Source: AC-32 sp963704005 (lineage in GTDB: Bacteria; Actinomycetota; Thermoleophilia; Gaiellales; Gaiellaceae). From it: DNA of 64,000 bases. Made by a program: the position numbers and the translations under genes. Where the stretch lies: contig CAVPGJ010000005.1 in assembly GCA_963704005.1 (NCBI GenBank), positions 434,001 through 498,000 on the forward strand, given 5' to 3'. Every line of letters starts with the position of its first letter. The first letter of the stretch is position 1. Positions 33,682-41,875 of this stretch are shown one piece after another. A model generated the notes under the pieces. It ran no database searches, had not been told where the DNA came from, and saw only the letters and a list, made by a program, of their open reading frames with translations.

Positions 33682-34404
33682 ATGCCGTTCTGGCACCGGC
33701 TTGTCGTGCTGGGCGCGGTCCTGCTGGTGACCGTCGTCGTCGCGCGCCTCGTCGACCGGCGCATGGCCCGCCGCGACCTGCCCCCCGCCGCCGTGACGCG
33801 CTACCGCGTTCTGCGCCGGGCTGTCGTCGCGCTGATCTTCTTCATCGGCATCCTCTCGGCGCTGCTCGTGATCCCGCAGGTGCGCGCGGTGGCGACGGGG
33901 ATCCTCGCCTCCACGGCGGTCATCGGAATCGTCGTGGGCTTCGCGGCGCAACGGACGATCGGGAACTTCATCGCCGGCCTCCTGATCGCGTTCACGCAGC
34001 CGATCCGGCTCGGCGACCACGTCGAGGTCGACGGTACCGAGGGTGTGGTCGAGGAGATCGGGCTCACCTACACGTTCATCCGCGTCACCGACAACGACCG
34101 GCTCGTGATCCCGAATGACCGGATCGCCTCGGATACCATCCTCAACTCCACGATTCGTGGACGAAAGAAGCTCGCACACGTGACCGTCCTGGTGCCCCTC
34201 GATCGCGATCTCACCGCCGTGTCGCAGCTTCTGCGTGACGCGGCCGGCGATGAGCGCGCCGAGGTCAGGGTGACCTCGCTCGAGGACGGCGCGCGGCTCG
34301 AGCTCAGCGTGTGGGCCGACGACGAGCCTTCGGCCCGGCGGCTCGAGAGCGAGCTCCGCCTCCGGGCGCACGAGCGTCTGCGCGAGGCCGGGGTGTTTGC
34401 TTGA
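33682..34404 (+). CDS. Small-conductance mechanosensitive channel (MscS family)
   Basis: 240 aa. Three membrane segments (about 5-22, 47-68, 75-100); the pore helix ILASTAVIGIVVGFAAQRTIG with regularly spaced Gly/Ala, then the beta domain IRLGDHVEVDGTEGVVEEIG typical of MscS. Releases solutes on hypo-osmotic shock. Its TGA overlaps the TTG of the PBP gene. Confidence 0.93.
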   Translation: MPFWHRLVVLGAVLLVTVVVARLVDRRMARRDLPPAAVTRYRVLRRAVVALIFFIGILSALLVIPQVRAVATGILASTAVIGIVVGFAAQRTIGNFIAGLLIAFTQPIRLGDHVEVDGTEGVVEEIGLTYTFIRVTDNDRLVIPNDRIASDTILNSTIRGRKKLAHVTVLVPLDRDLTAVSQLLRDAAGDERAEVRVTSLEDGARLELSVWADDEPSARRLESELRLRAHERLREAGVFA

Positions 34405-36569
34405 CTCCGGGCCCGCCTAGAGGCTCTCGGCGGCGCGACGACGACTTCGACGACGTCCTCCGGCGAACCCGCCGTCGCCGGTCGCGCACGCAGGGAAATC
34501 GCAAGCGTCGCGTCAAGATCGTCCTCATCGCGGCGCTGATCATCGTGCTGGCGATGATCGGGTCGGGAGTCGGCGCCGTGGCGAAGTTCCGCGCGAGCTG
34601 CGACCTGAACAAGCTCAAGCCGGTCGAGAACGGCCAGAACTCGTTCGTCTACGCCTCGGACGGCTCGCTGCTCGGGTCGATCCCCGCGGACAAGAACCGG
34701 ACGCGGGTCGCGCTGCGCGGGGTGAGCTTCTGGACCCGGAGGGCAACCGTCGCGATCGAGGACCACCGCTTCTACCAGCACGGCGGCGTCGACTACGAGG
34801 GCATCCTGCGCGCGGCCTGGAGCGACCTCCGCGCCGGCCACGTCGTCCAGGGCGGCTCGACGATCACGCAGCAGCTCGTGCGCAACCTCTACATCTCGAA
34901 GGAGCGGACCTTCAAGCGCAAGCTGAAGGAGGCGTGCCTGGCGATCAAGCTCAGCCGGCGCTGGTCCAAGGACCGGATCCTGGCCGAGTACATGAACCAG
35001 GTCTACTACGGCAACCACGCCTACGGGATCGAGGCGGCGGCGCAGACCTATTTCTCCGAGCACGCGCGCCAGCTCGGCCTCGGCCAGGCTGCGCTGCTCG
35101 CCGGCCTCCCGCAGGCACCGTCGCTCTACGACCCCTTCCACCGGCCCGCGACGGCGCTCGCGCGTCGTGACGAGGTCTTACGCGCGATGCTCAGATACGG
35201 CTACATCAACGCCGCGCAGTACCAGCACGCGGTGTCGCAGAGAAAGCTGCGGCTCCGGCCCGGCGTGCTCTACACGCGGATCAAGGAGCCGTACTTCTTC
35301 AGCTACGTCCGCGACCAGCTGATCGCCGAGTACGGCGCGAACACCGTGCGCTCGGGCGGCCTCCGCGTCTACACGACGATCAACCCGGGACTGCAGAGGG
35401 CAGCCGCGAAGGCGATCCGCGACACGCTCTACCTGCGTAGCGACCCGGCGGCGGCCGTCGTCTCGATCAACCCTGCCACCGGCGCTATCCGCGCGATGAC
35501 CGCGGTCACGCCCGGCCGGACGGGCAACCAGTTCAACCTGGTCGCGCAGGCCCGCCGCCAGCCCGGCTCGACCTTCAAGGTCTTCGTGCTGACCGCGGCG
35601 GTCGAGATGGGCATGAACCCCGACTCGACGTACTACGTCTCGGCGCCCTTCCACTACCAGCCGGACCCGTACACGCCGGCCTGGGACGTCCAGACCTACG
35701 GCCACACCTATTCCGGCTCGATCTCGGTCACGAGCGCGACCCTTGCCTCCGACAACACCGTCTACGCGCAGCTGACGCTCGACGTCGGCCCGCAGCGCGT
35801 GGCGGACATGGCGCACCGGCTCGGCATCCGCTCGCACCTCGACGTGGTGCCGGCGATGGGGCTCGGCGCGGACGCGATCTCGCCGCTGGAGGAGGCCTCG
35901 GCCTTCGCAACCCTCGACGCCGGCGGCATCTACTCCAAGCCGATGGCGATCACCGAGGTCAAGCTCGCGAACGGCAAGGTCGACACCGACGCGGGCTGGG
36001 GCAAGCCGCAGCGCAAGCGCGTGATCTCGGACGGGGTCGCCTCCGAGGTGACGCGGATCCTGCAGGAGAACGTGCTCGGCGGAACCGGCACCGGCGCCTA
36101 CTTCGGCCGCTCGGCCGCCGGCAAGACCGGCACCACCGACAACCACGCGGACGGGTGGTTCTCGGGCTTCGTGCCCCAGCTCGAGGCGACGGTCTGGGTC
36201 GGCTACCCGCAGGGCGAGATCCCGATGGAGGACGTGCACGGGATCGCGGTCGCCGGCGGCACCTTCCCGGCCACGATCTGGCGCCTGTTCATGGAGACCG
36301 CCGTCGGCAACCTGCCCGCGCTCACCTGGCCGTCGCCGCGGAACCCGGTCGTCTTCCGGCCTTTCACGCAGGGCCAGTACGGCTCGAGCCTCGCGCCGAC
36401 GACCACGTACACGACGACGACGGCGAAGACGAACACCACGAAGACGACGACGCAGTCGACGACCACCGGGAGGACGGTCACCACCGTCGCGCCGCCGCCG
36501 CCTCCGGTCGAGCCGCCGCCGCCACCGCCGCCGCCTCCGCCGGTCCCCCCGCCACCGCCACCGCCCTAG
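34401..36569 (+). CDS. Class A penicillin-binding protein (transglycosylase/transpeptidase)
   Basis: 722 aa from TTG 34401. Cytoplasmic Arg-rich head, one membrane helix (about 37-57), glycosyltransferase domain with EDHRFYQHGGVD and QGGSTITQQLVRNLY, then transpeptidase with SxxK (QPGSTFK), SDN (ASDNT) and KTG (AAGKTGTTDN). Polymerises and cross-links peptidoglycan. The tail is low-complexity: a Thr-rich stretch followed by more than 20 prolines broken only by a few Val/Glu. Confidence 0.93.
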   Translation: MTPGPPRGSRRRDDDFDDVLRRTRRRRSRTQGNRKRRVKIVLIAALIIVLAMIGSGVGAVAKFRASCDLNKLKPVENGQNSFVYASDGSLLGSIPADKNRTRVALRGVSFWTRRATVAIEDHRFYQHGGVDYEGILRAAWSDLRAGHVVQGGSTITQQLVRNLYISKERTFKRKLKEACLAIKLSRRWSKDRILAEYMNQVYYGNHAYGIEAAAQTYFSEHARQLGLGQAALLAGLPQAPSLYDPFHRPATALARRDEVLRAMLRYGYINAAQYQHAVSQRKLRLRPGVLYTRIKEPYFFSYVRDQLIAEYGANTVRSGGLRVYTTINPGLQRAAAKAIRDTLYLRSDPAAAVVSINPATGAIRAMTAVTPGRTGNQFNLVAQARRQPGSTFKVFVLTAAVEMGMNPDSTYYVSAPFHYQPDPYTPAWDVQTYGHTYSGSISVTSATLASDNTVYAQLTLDVGPQRVADMAHRLGIRSHLDVVPAMGLGADAISPLEEASAFATLDAGGIYSKPMAITEVKLANGKVDTDAGWGKPQRKRVISDGVASEVTRILQENVLGGTGTGAYFGRSAAGKTGTTDNHADGWFSGFVPQLEATVWVGYPQGEIPMEDVHGIAVAGGTFPATIWRLFMETAVGNLPALTWPSPRNPVVFRPFTQGQYGSSLAPTTTYTTTTAKTNTTKTTTQSTTTGRTVTTVAPPPPPVEPPPPPPPPPPVPPPPPPP

Positions 36570-36617
36570 TGCCCCGTCCAGCAATGCACGCCGGCCTCTC
36601 GCCCGCGATCACACGGC

Positions 36618-36683
36618 GCCAGAGCTCACCCTTGCCCTTGGCAAGGCTGCCCAGCCTTGCCGCAGTCAAGTGCGAACTCTGGC
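36618..36683 (+). promoter_or_regulatory. Structured region before the GT87 gene with alternative hairpins
   Basis: Outer arms GCCAGAG (36618-36624) and CTCTGGC (36677-36683). Inside, CCTTGCC (36630-36636), GGCAAGG (36640-36646) and CCTTGCC (36655-36661) allow two mutually exclusive stems; the longer one is GGCAAGGCTG/CAGCCTTGCC. The outer arm ends 3 bases before GTG 36687. The 117-base gap has no gene. Confidence 0.45.
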
Positions 36684-36686
36684 TTG

Positions 36687-37964
36687 GTGCTCGCGACCGA
36701 GAGACTCGGCAGCATCACTAGACGGGGCACGAGCCTGAGAGCCCAGGCCACCCGTCGCGCCGCGCTCGCCGCGGGACTCTGTGCGCTCGTCCTCACGGCC
36801 GCAGCGGCCGGGCTCGCGTGGGCCGGCGGCTCCCCGCTCGTCCCGCGGCACGGTGGCCACCCCGGCGGGAACCGGGCCTGGTCCGTCGCCTTCCTCGTCC
36901 TGCTGTCGGTGGCCTTCGTCGCCTACGTCGTCGGGGCCTGGTTGGTCCGGCGCGCGCCTCCGCGCGTGAGGGTCGTGGCCGCGATCGCGTGTGCGATCCA
37001 GCTCGCGCCGCTCGCCGCACCGCTGCTGCTCTCGACCGACGCCTGGACGTACTGGGACTACGGCCGCATCGCCGCCGTCCACGACGCGAACCCCTACGAG
37101 CAGCCGCCGAGCCACTTCCCCGACGATCCGGCCTACCCGTACGTGGGGATTGCGTGGCGCAACACCACCTCGGTCTACGGGCCCGCCTTCACGCTCGCCT
37201 CCGAGCCCCTTGCGCGGGTCGCCGGGACGTCGGCGGACGCTGCGGCCTGGATCTACAAGTCGCTCGCGGCGGTCGCGATGGTGGCGATCGCCTTCCTGGC
37301 GGCGCGGCTCTCGCGGCGGCCGGCTCTCGCCTGGGCAGTGGTCGGCTGGAGCCCGGTGCTGGCGATCAACTTTGCCGGCGGCGGCCACAACGACGCGTGG
37401 GCGTTCGCGCTTGTCCTCGCCGCGCTTGCGGTCGCCGTCTCGGGCCGGCGCGAGCTCGCCGGGGCCGGCTGGGCGCTCGCCGCGCTCGTCAAGTGGATAC
37501 CGCTCGCCCTGCTGCCGCTGCGCCTGGTCGAGTCGCGGGCGAAGCGCGTCGGCTTCGGGTACCTTGGGCTGGTCGCGGCGGCCGCCGTGGTGGCGGCGCT
37601 CGGGACCTGGCGCTACGGCCTCGCCTGGACGGACACCCTCCGGCCGCTCAAGGAGCACGCCGAGCGCGAGACGGCGTTCGCGCTCCCGCACCGGCTCACC
37701 CAGCTCGGCGTTCCGCACAACGTGTCGATAGCCCTCTTCGCCGCGGCGTTCGGCCTCGCCTACCTCTGGCTCCTCCGCGGGGCCTGGCAAGGACGCGCGC
37801 GCCTCGGCCTGGCGGCGGGGCTCCTCGTGCTCGCGGTTCCGTATCTCGCCGCCTGGTACGTGGTCTGGACGCTGCCGCTCGCCGCCGCGGAGGACGACGA
37901 GCCCGCCATCCTGCTCGGCCTCGTGCTCAGCGCCTACCTGCTCTCGCAGCCGATCAAGGTCTAA
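36687..37964 (+). CDS. GT87-type polyprenol-phosphate mannosyltransferase (MptB/DUF2029-like)
   Basis: About 425 aa; start uncertain (GTG 36687, or TTG 36657 inside a hairpin). Ten or more hydrophobic segments. LLSTDAWTYWDYGRIAAVH carries the Asp of GT-C enzymes; FAGGGHNDAWAFALVLAAL and ALVKWIPLALLPLRL are typical of GT87. Likely extends a lipoglycan or wall polymer. Its last bases are duplicated in the 117-bp tandem repeat downstream. Confidence 0.8.
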   Translation: MLATERLGSITRRGTSLRAQATRRAALAAGLCALVLTAAAAGLAWAGGSPLVPRHGGHPGGNRAWSVAFLVLLSVAFVAYVVGAWLVRRAPPRVRVVAAIACAIQLAPLAAPLLLSTDAWTYWDYGRIAAVHDANPYEQPPSHFPDDPAYPYVGIAWRNTTSVYGPAFTLASEPLARVAGTSADAAAWIYKSLAAVAMVAIAFLAARLSRRPALAWAVVGWSPVLAINFAGGGHNDAWAFALVLAALAVAVSGRRELAGAGWALAALVKWIPLALLPLRLVESRAKRVGFGYLGLVAAAAVVAALGTWRYGLAWTDTLRPLKEHAERETAFALPHRLTQLGVPHNVSIALFAAAFGLAYLWLLRGAWQGRARLGLAAGLLVLAVPYLAAWYVVWTLPLAAAEDDEPAILLGLVLSAYLLSQPIKV

Positions 37965-38018
37965 GGCGCTCGCTTGCGACGCCGACCTAGAGGCCGTGCC
38001 GGCTTTGCCGGTGCGGCC
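37965..38018 (+). repeat. Dispersed repeat, short form (copy in tandem unit 1)
   Basis: Stem-loop 2 (37965-37983, CTTG loop, one bulged base) begins right after the GT87 TAA; stem-loop 1 (37992-38018) is GGCCGTGCCGGC-TTT-GCCGGTGCGGCC. Confidence 0.75.
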
Positions 38019-38081
38019 GTCTAACACACGTTCTTGGTGGCAGGCGGAACGAGCCCCGCCGCCCAGGCGATCAAGGTCTGA

Positions 38082-38135
38082 GGCGCTCGCTTGCGACGCC
38101 GACCTAGAGGCCGTGCCGGCTTTGCCGGTGCGGCC
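38082..38135 (+). repeat. Dispersed repeat, short form (copy in tandem unit 2)
   Basis: Same stem-loops as the copy 117 bases upstream: 38082-38100 and 38109-38135. Confidence 0.75.
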
Positions 38136-38189
38136 GTCTAACACACGTTCTTGGTGGCAGGCGGAACGAGCCCTGCCGCCCAGGCGCCT

Positions 38190-39620
38190 CTAAGGCGGAG
38201 AAACGCGTTTGAACACGAGCACGCCGTCCTGCTGGAAGACGAGGCGCCAGGCGGGGTTCTGCCGTAGCCAGACGAGCTCGGCCGCGACCGGCAGCGGCGC
38301 GATCCGGTCGGTGTAGCCGGGCTTCGTCTCGTCGGCCGCGATCCAAGTCGCGTCCTGGACGATCGGGAAGCTGAGCACGCGGCGGCGGGCGGAGAGGTGG
38401 GCGCCGAGCGAGTTGGTCGCGCTGACGACGGCGTGCGGCGGGATCAGGCTCAGGGCCCTCGCCGCGATCCGGTCGTGCTCCGTGATCTTCGTGGCGTACG
38501 CCTGGGCCGTCTCCCCGGAGGGGAAATAGCGCCAGACCGGGATCGCGCCGAGCGTGTAGTTGGCGACGATTGCGAGCACGAGCACGGCGGTCGCGACCTG
38601 CAGCCGGTCGCGCCTCAGCCTCGCCGCGCCGAGGACGGAGGCCGCGACGAGCACCGGGATCAGGCCGGCCGTGTAGTGGAACTGGATCGAGCTCTGCGCC
38701 GGCGCTGCCGAGAGCAGGTTGAGCGCCAGCTCCGGGAGGGCCGCGAGCAGGAGCAGCGGCGAGAGCAGGGCGAGCAGCCCGAGGGGGAGGAAGAGCCGTG
38801 CCAGGTAGCCGAGGCCGCGGCCGGTGAAGGCGGTCGTCACGTCCTTCCAGGGATGCGTGATCGCGGTGTGCAAGATTCCGGACGCCGAGCCGCCGACCTG
38901 GTTGTAGCGGGTGAAGAAGCTCGAGGTCCCGGCCCGGTTGAAGTGCGGGATCACGACCTCGATCGCGACCAGCGAGATCGCGAGCCCGCCGACGGCGATC
39001 GCGGCTCCCTCCAGCCAGTGTCGGCGCGCAATTGCGTACCAGAGCCCGAGGCCGGCAACGACGAGGCCGATCTCCTCCTTGCTGATCGCCGCGGCGAGCG
39101 CGAACAGGGCGAAGGGAAGCAGGCGGTCCTCGTCCAGGTACCAGATCGCGAACAGCAGCAACGGGCACGCGAGCGCGACCGGGTGGAACTCGTTCAGCGT
39201 CAGCCACTGCGTCGGCGGGTAGAGCAGGTAGGCCAGCGCGAAGGCCGCGCCGGCCCGCTCCGAGCCGAGGTGCTTGCGGGCAAGCCAGAAGACCGGCAGC
39301 GCACCGAGAGCGACCGCGGCCGCCTGGGCGACGAGCAGGGAGTCCGGGCTCGGCCAGACGAGCCAGAGCGGCGCGAACGCGGCGAGGATCGGATCGAAGT
39401 GGGCGGCCAGCCGAGAGATCTCGTCGCCGCGCAGGCCAGTCACGGCGAGCGGGTGCCCGTGCGCCGTCGACCAGACCGCCTGCACCATGTTGCCGAGGTC
39501 GAAGCGCCCGGTCTGCAGGGCGCGGTGGCGCAGGATCGAGAGGGCCGAGAACCCGGCTGCATAGGCGCCCATCGCGGCCCAGACGAGGGGGGCCGGTCTC
39601 GTGAGGCGGCGCGCGGTCAT
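38190..39620 (-). CDS. DUF2079 polytopic membrane protein
   Basis: 476 aa, about ten hydrophobic segments. GRFDLGNMVQAVWSTAHGHP and LNEFHPVALACPLLLFA are DUF2079 landmarks; the C-terminal third is a soluble extracytoplasmic domain. GT-C-like architecture suggests a role in envelope glycosylation, unproven. ATG overlaps the stop of the upstream GT4 gene (ATGA). Confidence 0.82.
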   Translation of the reverse strand: MTARRLTRPAPLVWAAMGAYAAGFSALSILRHRALQTGRFDLGNMVQAVWSTAHGHPLAVTGLRGDEISRLAAHFDPILAAFAPLWLVWPSPDSLLVAQAAAVALGALPVFWLARKHLGSERAGAAFALAYLLYPPTQWLTLNEFHPVALACPLLLFAIWYLDEDRLLPFALFALAAAISKEEIGLVVAGLGLWYAIARRHWLEGAAIAVGGLAISLVAIEVVIPHFNRAGTSSFFTRYNQVGGSASGILHTAITHPWKDVTTAFTGRGLGYLARLFLPLGLLALLSPLLLLAALPELALNLLSAAPAQSSIQFHYTAGLIPVLVAASVLGAARLRRDRLQVATAVLVLAIVANYTLGAIPVWRYFPSGETAQAYATKITEHDRIAARALSLIPPHAVVSATNSLGAHLSARRRVLSFPIVQDATWIAADETKPGYTDRIAPLPVAAELVWLRQNPAWRLVFQQDGVLVFKRVSPP

Positions 39621-40702
39621 CGTGGGGGCGATCGTACGGCCAGGGTTCGCTCGAGGAGCTCGCGCCAGCGGGCGCCGAGCACCTCCTCGCTTGCGTGGCG
39701 GCGGTAGGCGGCCTGGCCGCCCTCGGCGAGTCGCCGGGTAAGGGCCGGGTCGCCGGCGAGGCGTCGAAGGGCAGTGGCAAGGGCCTCGGGGTCGCCGGGC
39801 GGAACCAGCAGCGCGTTCTCGTCGTGGACGAGCAGCTCACGTGCCGCCGGCGTGTCGGCGGTCACGAGCGGTGTCCCGCAGGCGAGCGCCTGGAACGCCT
39901 TGTTCGGGATGACGCGCTGCGCCTTGTCCGAGACGCCGAAGATTCCGAGCGCGGCGCCGGCCCGGTGCAGCTCCCCTGGTAGCTGGTCGTACTCGACCCA
40001 GCGGATCCACTCGACGTTCGGGGGGCGCTTCTCGAGCAGCGGCTCGAGCTGGCCGCTGCCCACCAGCCGGATCCGCAGCTCCGGCGCCTCGTGCGCGGCG
40101 GCGAGGATCGTCTCGAGGCCGTGAAGCGGGATCAGCTTGCCGACGAACAGGAACGTGAACGGCTCCTGAGGCGACCAGCCCGGCCGGAAGAGACGCTCCT
40201 CCGCCCCGACGAGGCAGTGGTCGATCCGGTCTGGCGGAAGGCCGGCGAGCTCGGCGAGATAGCCGGCGTTGGCTTGCGTGTCGGCGACGGTGAGGTCGGC
40301 GGCCCGGAGCGCGGACCGGTCGATCGCGGCCAGGGCCCGCGCGGGCAGGGAGCCGGGCCGGAACCTCCGGCGGTCCGAGACGAACGTGTCCGTCAGCGAG
40401 ACGAGCGGGTTGAAGACGACGGGCCTGCCGCCGGCGACGCGGCGGGCGGCGGCGAGGTCGAGGTGGCCCGGGTAGCCGACGAGGAGCACATCGAAGTCCG
40501 CCGCAGGCCGCCGAAGCAGCTGCAGCTCGGCCAAGGCAAGGCGTGCGGCCGTGCCCAGACCCGCCTGCCAGCTCCGGCGCCGGCCTTCCCAGACGCTCGC
40601 GTGCTGCTCGACGACTTCGACGCCCGCGCCGCGAAGGCACGAGATCACCTGCGCGTTCCGCGGGTAGTCGCGCTCGTAGGTTCCGAAGTAGAGGACCTTC
40701 AT
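39617..40702 (-). CDS. GT4-family glycosyltransferase
   Basis: 361 aa from ATG 40702 (MKVLYFGTYERDYPRNAQ). GT-B fold: FTFLFVGKLIPLHGLETIL, then IPNKAFQALACGTPLVTADT with the donor-binding Glu region ARELLVHDENALLVPPGD. Retaining transferase of unknown sugar; pairs with DUF2079 in a two-gene operon. The N-terminal Rossmann part is short. Confidence 0.87.
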   Translation of the reverse strand: MKVLYFGTYERDYPRNAQVISCLRGAGVEVVEQHASVWEGRRRSWQAGLGTAARLALAELQLLRRPAADFDVLLVGYPGHLDLAAARRVAGGRPVVFNPLVSLTDTFVSDRRRFRPGSLPARALAAIDRSALRAADLTVADTQANAGYLAELAGLPPDRIDHCLVGAEERLFRPGWSPQEPFTFLFVGKLIPLHGLETILAAAHEAPELRIRLVGSGQLEPLLEKRPPNVEWIRWVEYDQLPGELHRAGAALGIFGVSDKAQRVIPNKAFQALACGTPLVTADTPAARELLVHDENALLVPPGDPEALATALRRLAGDPALTRRLAEGGQAAYRRHASEEVLGARWRELLERTLAVRSPPR

Positions 40703-40730
40703 CGCGCTCTCTGCCTTGGACGTCCACTCA

Positions 40731-40777
40731 GGCAAAGCCCAAGCAGCCTCCGGGGCGGGCGTCGCAAGCGAGCGCCC
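40731..40777 (+). repeat. Degenerate copy of the dispersed repeat
   Basis: GGCAAAGCCC (40731-40740) is the centre of stem-loop 1; GGGCGTCG-CAAG-CGAGCGCCC (40757-40777) is stem-loop 2 with a bulge. Rest of the 40703-40892 gap shows nothing else. Confidence 0.5.
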
Positions 40778-40892
40778 TTGCGGTCCCTTAGTTCAGGCGC
40801 GCCCAGCCTCCTCCCCGCTGCGAGCGTATCGAGGAACCGCGCACGCGTGTGAAACGAAAATGCGCCGGAAGTGTGAATCGCGACCAGCGCCG

Positions 40893-41831
40893 CTAGGAGA
40901 GGATCTCCTCGACGTCGAGCTCGGCTCGCTCGCGGGGCCCGGTGCGTTCCTCGTGCTGGCTCGTGATCAGCTCGCTGATCAGCCCGAGCGAGAAGAACTG
41001 CAGCCCGACGACGACCAGCAGCACGCCCAGGGTGAGCAGCGGCCGCTCCCCGATGGCGTGCCCGCCGATCTTGAGGACGGTCAGGTAGACGAGGATCGCG
41101 AACCCGATCGCCCCCAACCCCAGCCCGAGCCCGCCGAAGAGGTGCAGTGGCCGGTGCCGGTAACGGCCGATGAACGAGACCGTCAGCAGGTCGAGGAAGC
41201 CGCGCAGGTAGCGCTCCACCCCGTAGCGCGAGCGACCGTGCTCCCGCGGGCGGTGGTTGACGGGCAGTTCCGCGATCCGATGGCCGCGGTAATGGGCGAG
41301 CACCGGGATGAAGCGATGGAGCTCCCCGTAGAGCCGCAGCTCCTTCACCACCTCTGCGCGGTAGGCCTTCAGTCCGCAGTTCATGTCGTGGAGGCGCAGG
41401 CCCGAGACTCGGCCCGTCACCCAGTTGAAGATCCGCGACAGCGCGCGCCGGGTGAGCGGATCGCGTCGGTGCGCTTTCCAGCCGGAGACGAGATCGAACC
41501 CCTCATCCAGCTTCGCCAGCAGCCGCGGGATCTCGGCCGGATCGTCCTGCAGGTCGGCGTCGATCGTGACGACGACGTCTCCGCGCGCCTGCGCGAACCC
41601 GGCGCCGAGCGCAGCTGCCTTCCCGAAGTTGCGACGGAGCCGCACCACCCGGACGTTGTCCTTCGCGTTGTGCAGGCGGGTCAGCGCGGCGAACGAGCCG
41701 TCGGTCGAGCCGTCGTCCACGAACACTGCTTCCCAGGGCTGGTCGAGCGGCTCGAGGGCCGCCTGGAGCTCGTCGAAGAGGAGCGCGACCGTCCGCTCCT
41801 CGTCGTGAACGGGGACGACGACCGAGATCAC
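40893..41831 (-). CDS. GT2-family polyprenyl-phosphate sugar transferase (DPM1/ArnC-like)
   Basis: 312 aa from GTG 41831. GT-A domain with VVPVHDEERTVALLF, FVDDGSTDGSFA and the DxD-type IDADLQDD; then LHDMNCGLKAYRAEVV and two membrane helices (about 230-250, 265-290). Makes a lipid-linked sugar (probably polyprenyl-P-mannose or -glucose) that GT-C enzymes nearby could use. Short coiled tail. Confidence 0.88.
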   Translation of the reverse strand: MISVVVPVHDEERTVALLFDELQAALEPLDQPWEAVFVDDGSTDGSFAALTRLHNAKDNVRVVRLRRNFGKAAALGAGFAQARGDVVVTIDADLQDDPAEIPRLLAKLDEGFDLVSGWKAHRRDPLTRRALSRIFNWVTGRVSGLRLHDMNCGLKAYRAEVVKELRLYGELHRFIPVLAHYRGHRIAELPVNHRPREHGRSRYGVERYLRGFLDLLTVSFIGRYRHRPLHLFGGLGLGLGAIGFAILVYLTVLKIGGHAIGERPLLTLGVLLVVVGLQFFSLGLISELITSQHEERTGPRERAELDVEEILS

Positions 41832-41858
41832 GGCCGCGTGAGCCTATCCGCCAGCGCG

Positions 41859-41864
41859 TAGCGT
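41859..41864 (+). promoter_or_regulatory. -10 hexamer of moeA
   Basis: TAGCGT ends 11 bases before the moeA TTG, in the 44-base gap to the divergent GT2 gene. Confidence 0.35.
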
Positions 41865-41875
41865 ATGCGGCGGTC

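Larger units (their letters stand above)
37951..38184 (+). repeat. 117-bp perfect-register tandem duplication
   Basis: 37951-38067 and 38068-38184 are identical except for two bases by my reading (TAA to TGA at the gene end, and GCCCCGCC to GCCCTGCC). The unit holds the last four codons and stop of the GT87 gene, one copy of the dispersed repeat and 45 bases of flank. Confidence 0.8.

Noticed and set aside
37951..38184. Tandem units as a CRISPR array
   Set aside because: Two near-identical 117-bp units with no short repeat/spacer alternation and no cas genes.
40843..40857. CGTGTGAAACG as a half parS
   Set aside because: Only one half-site, without the inverted partner.
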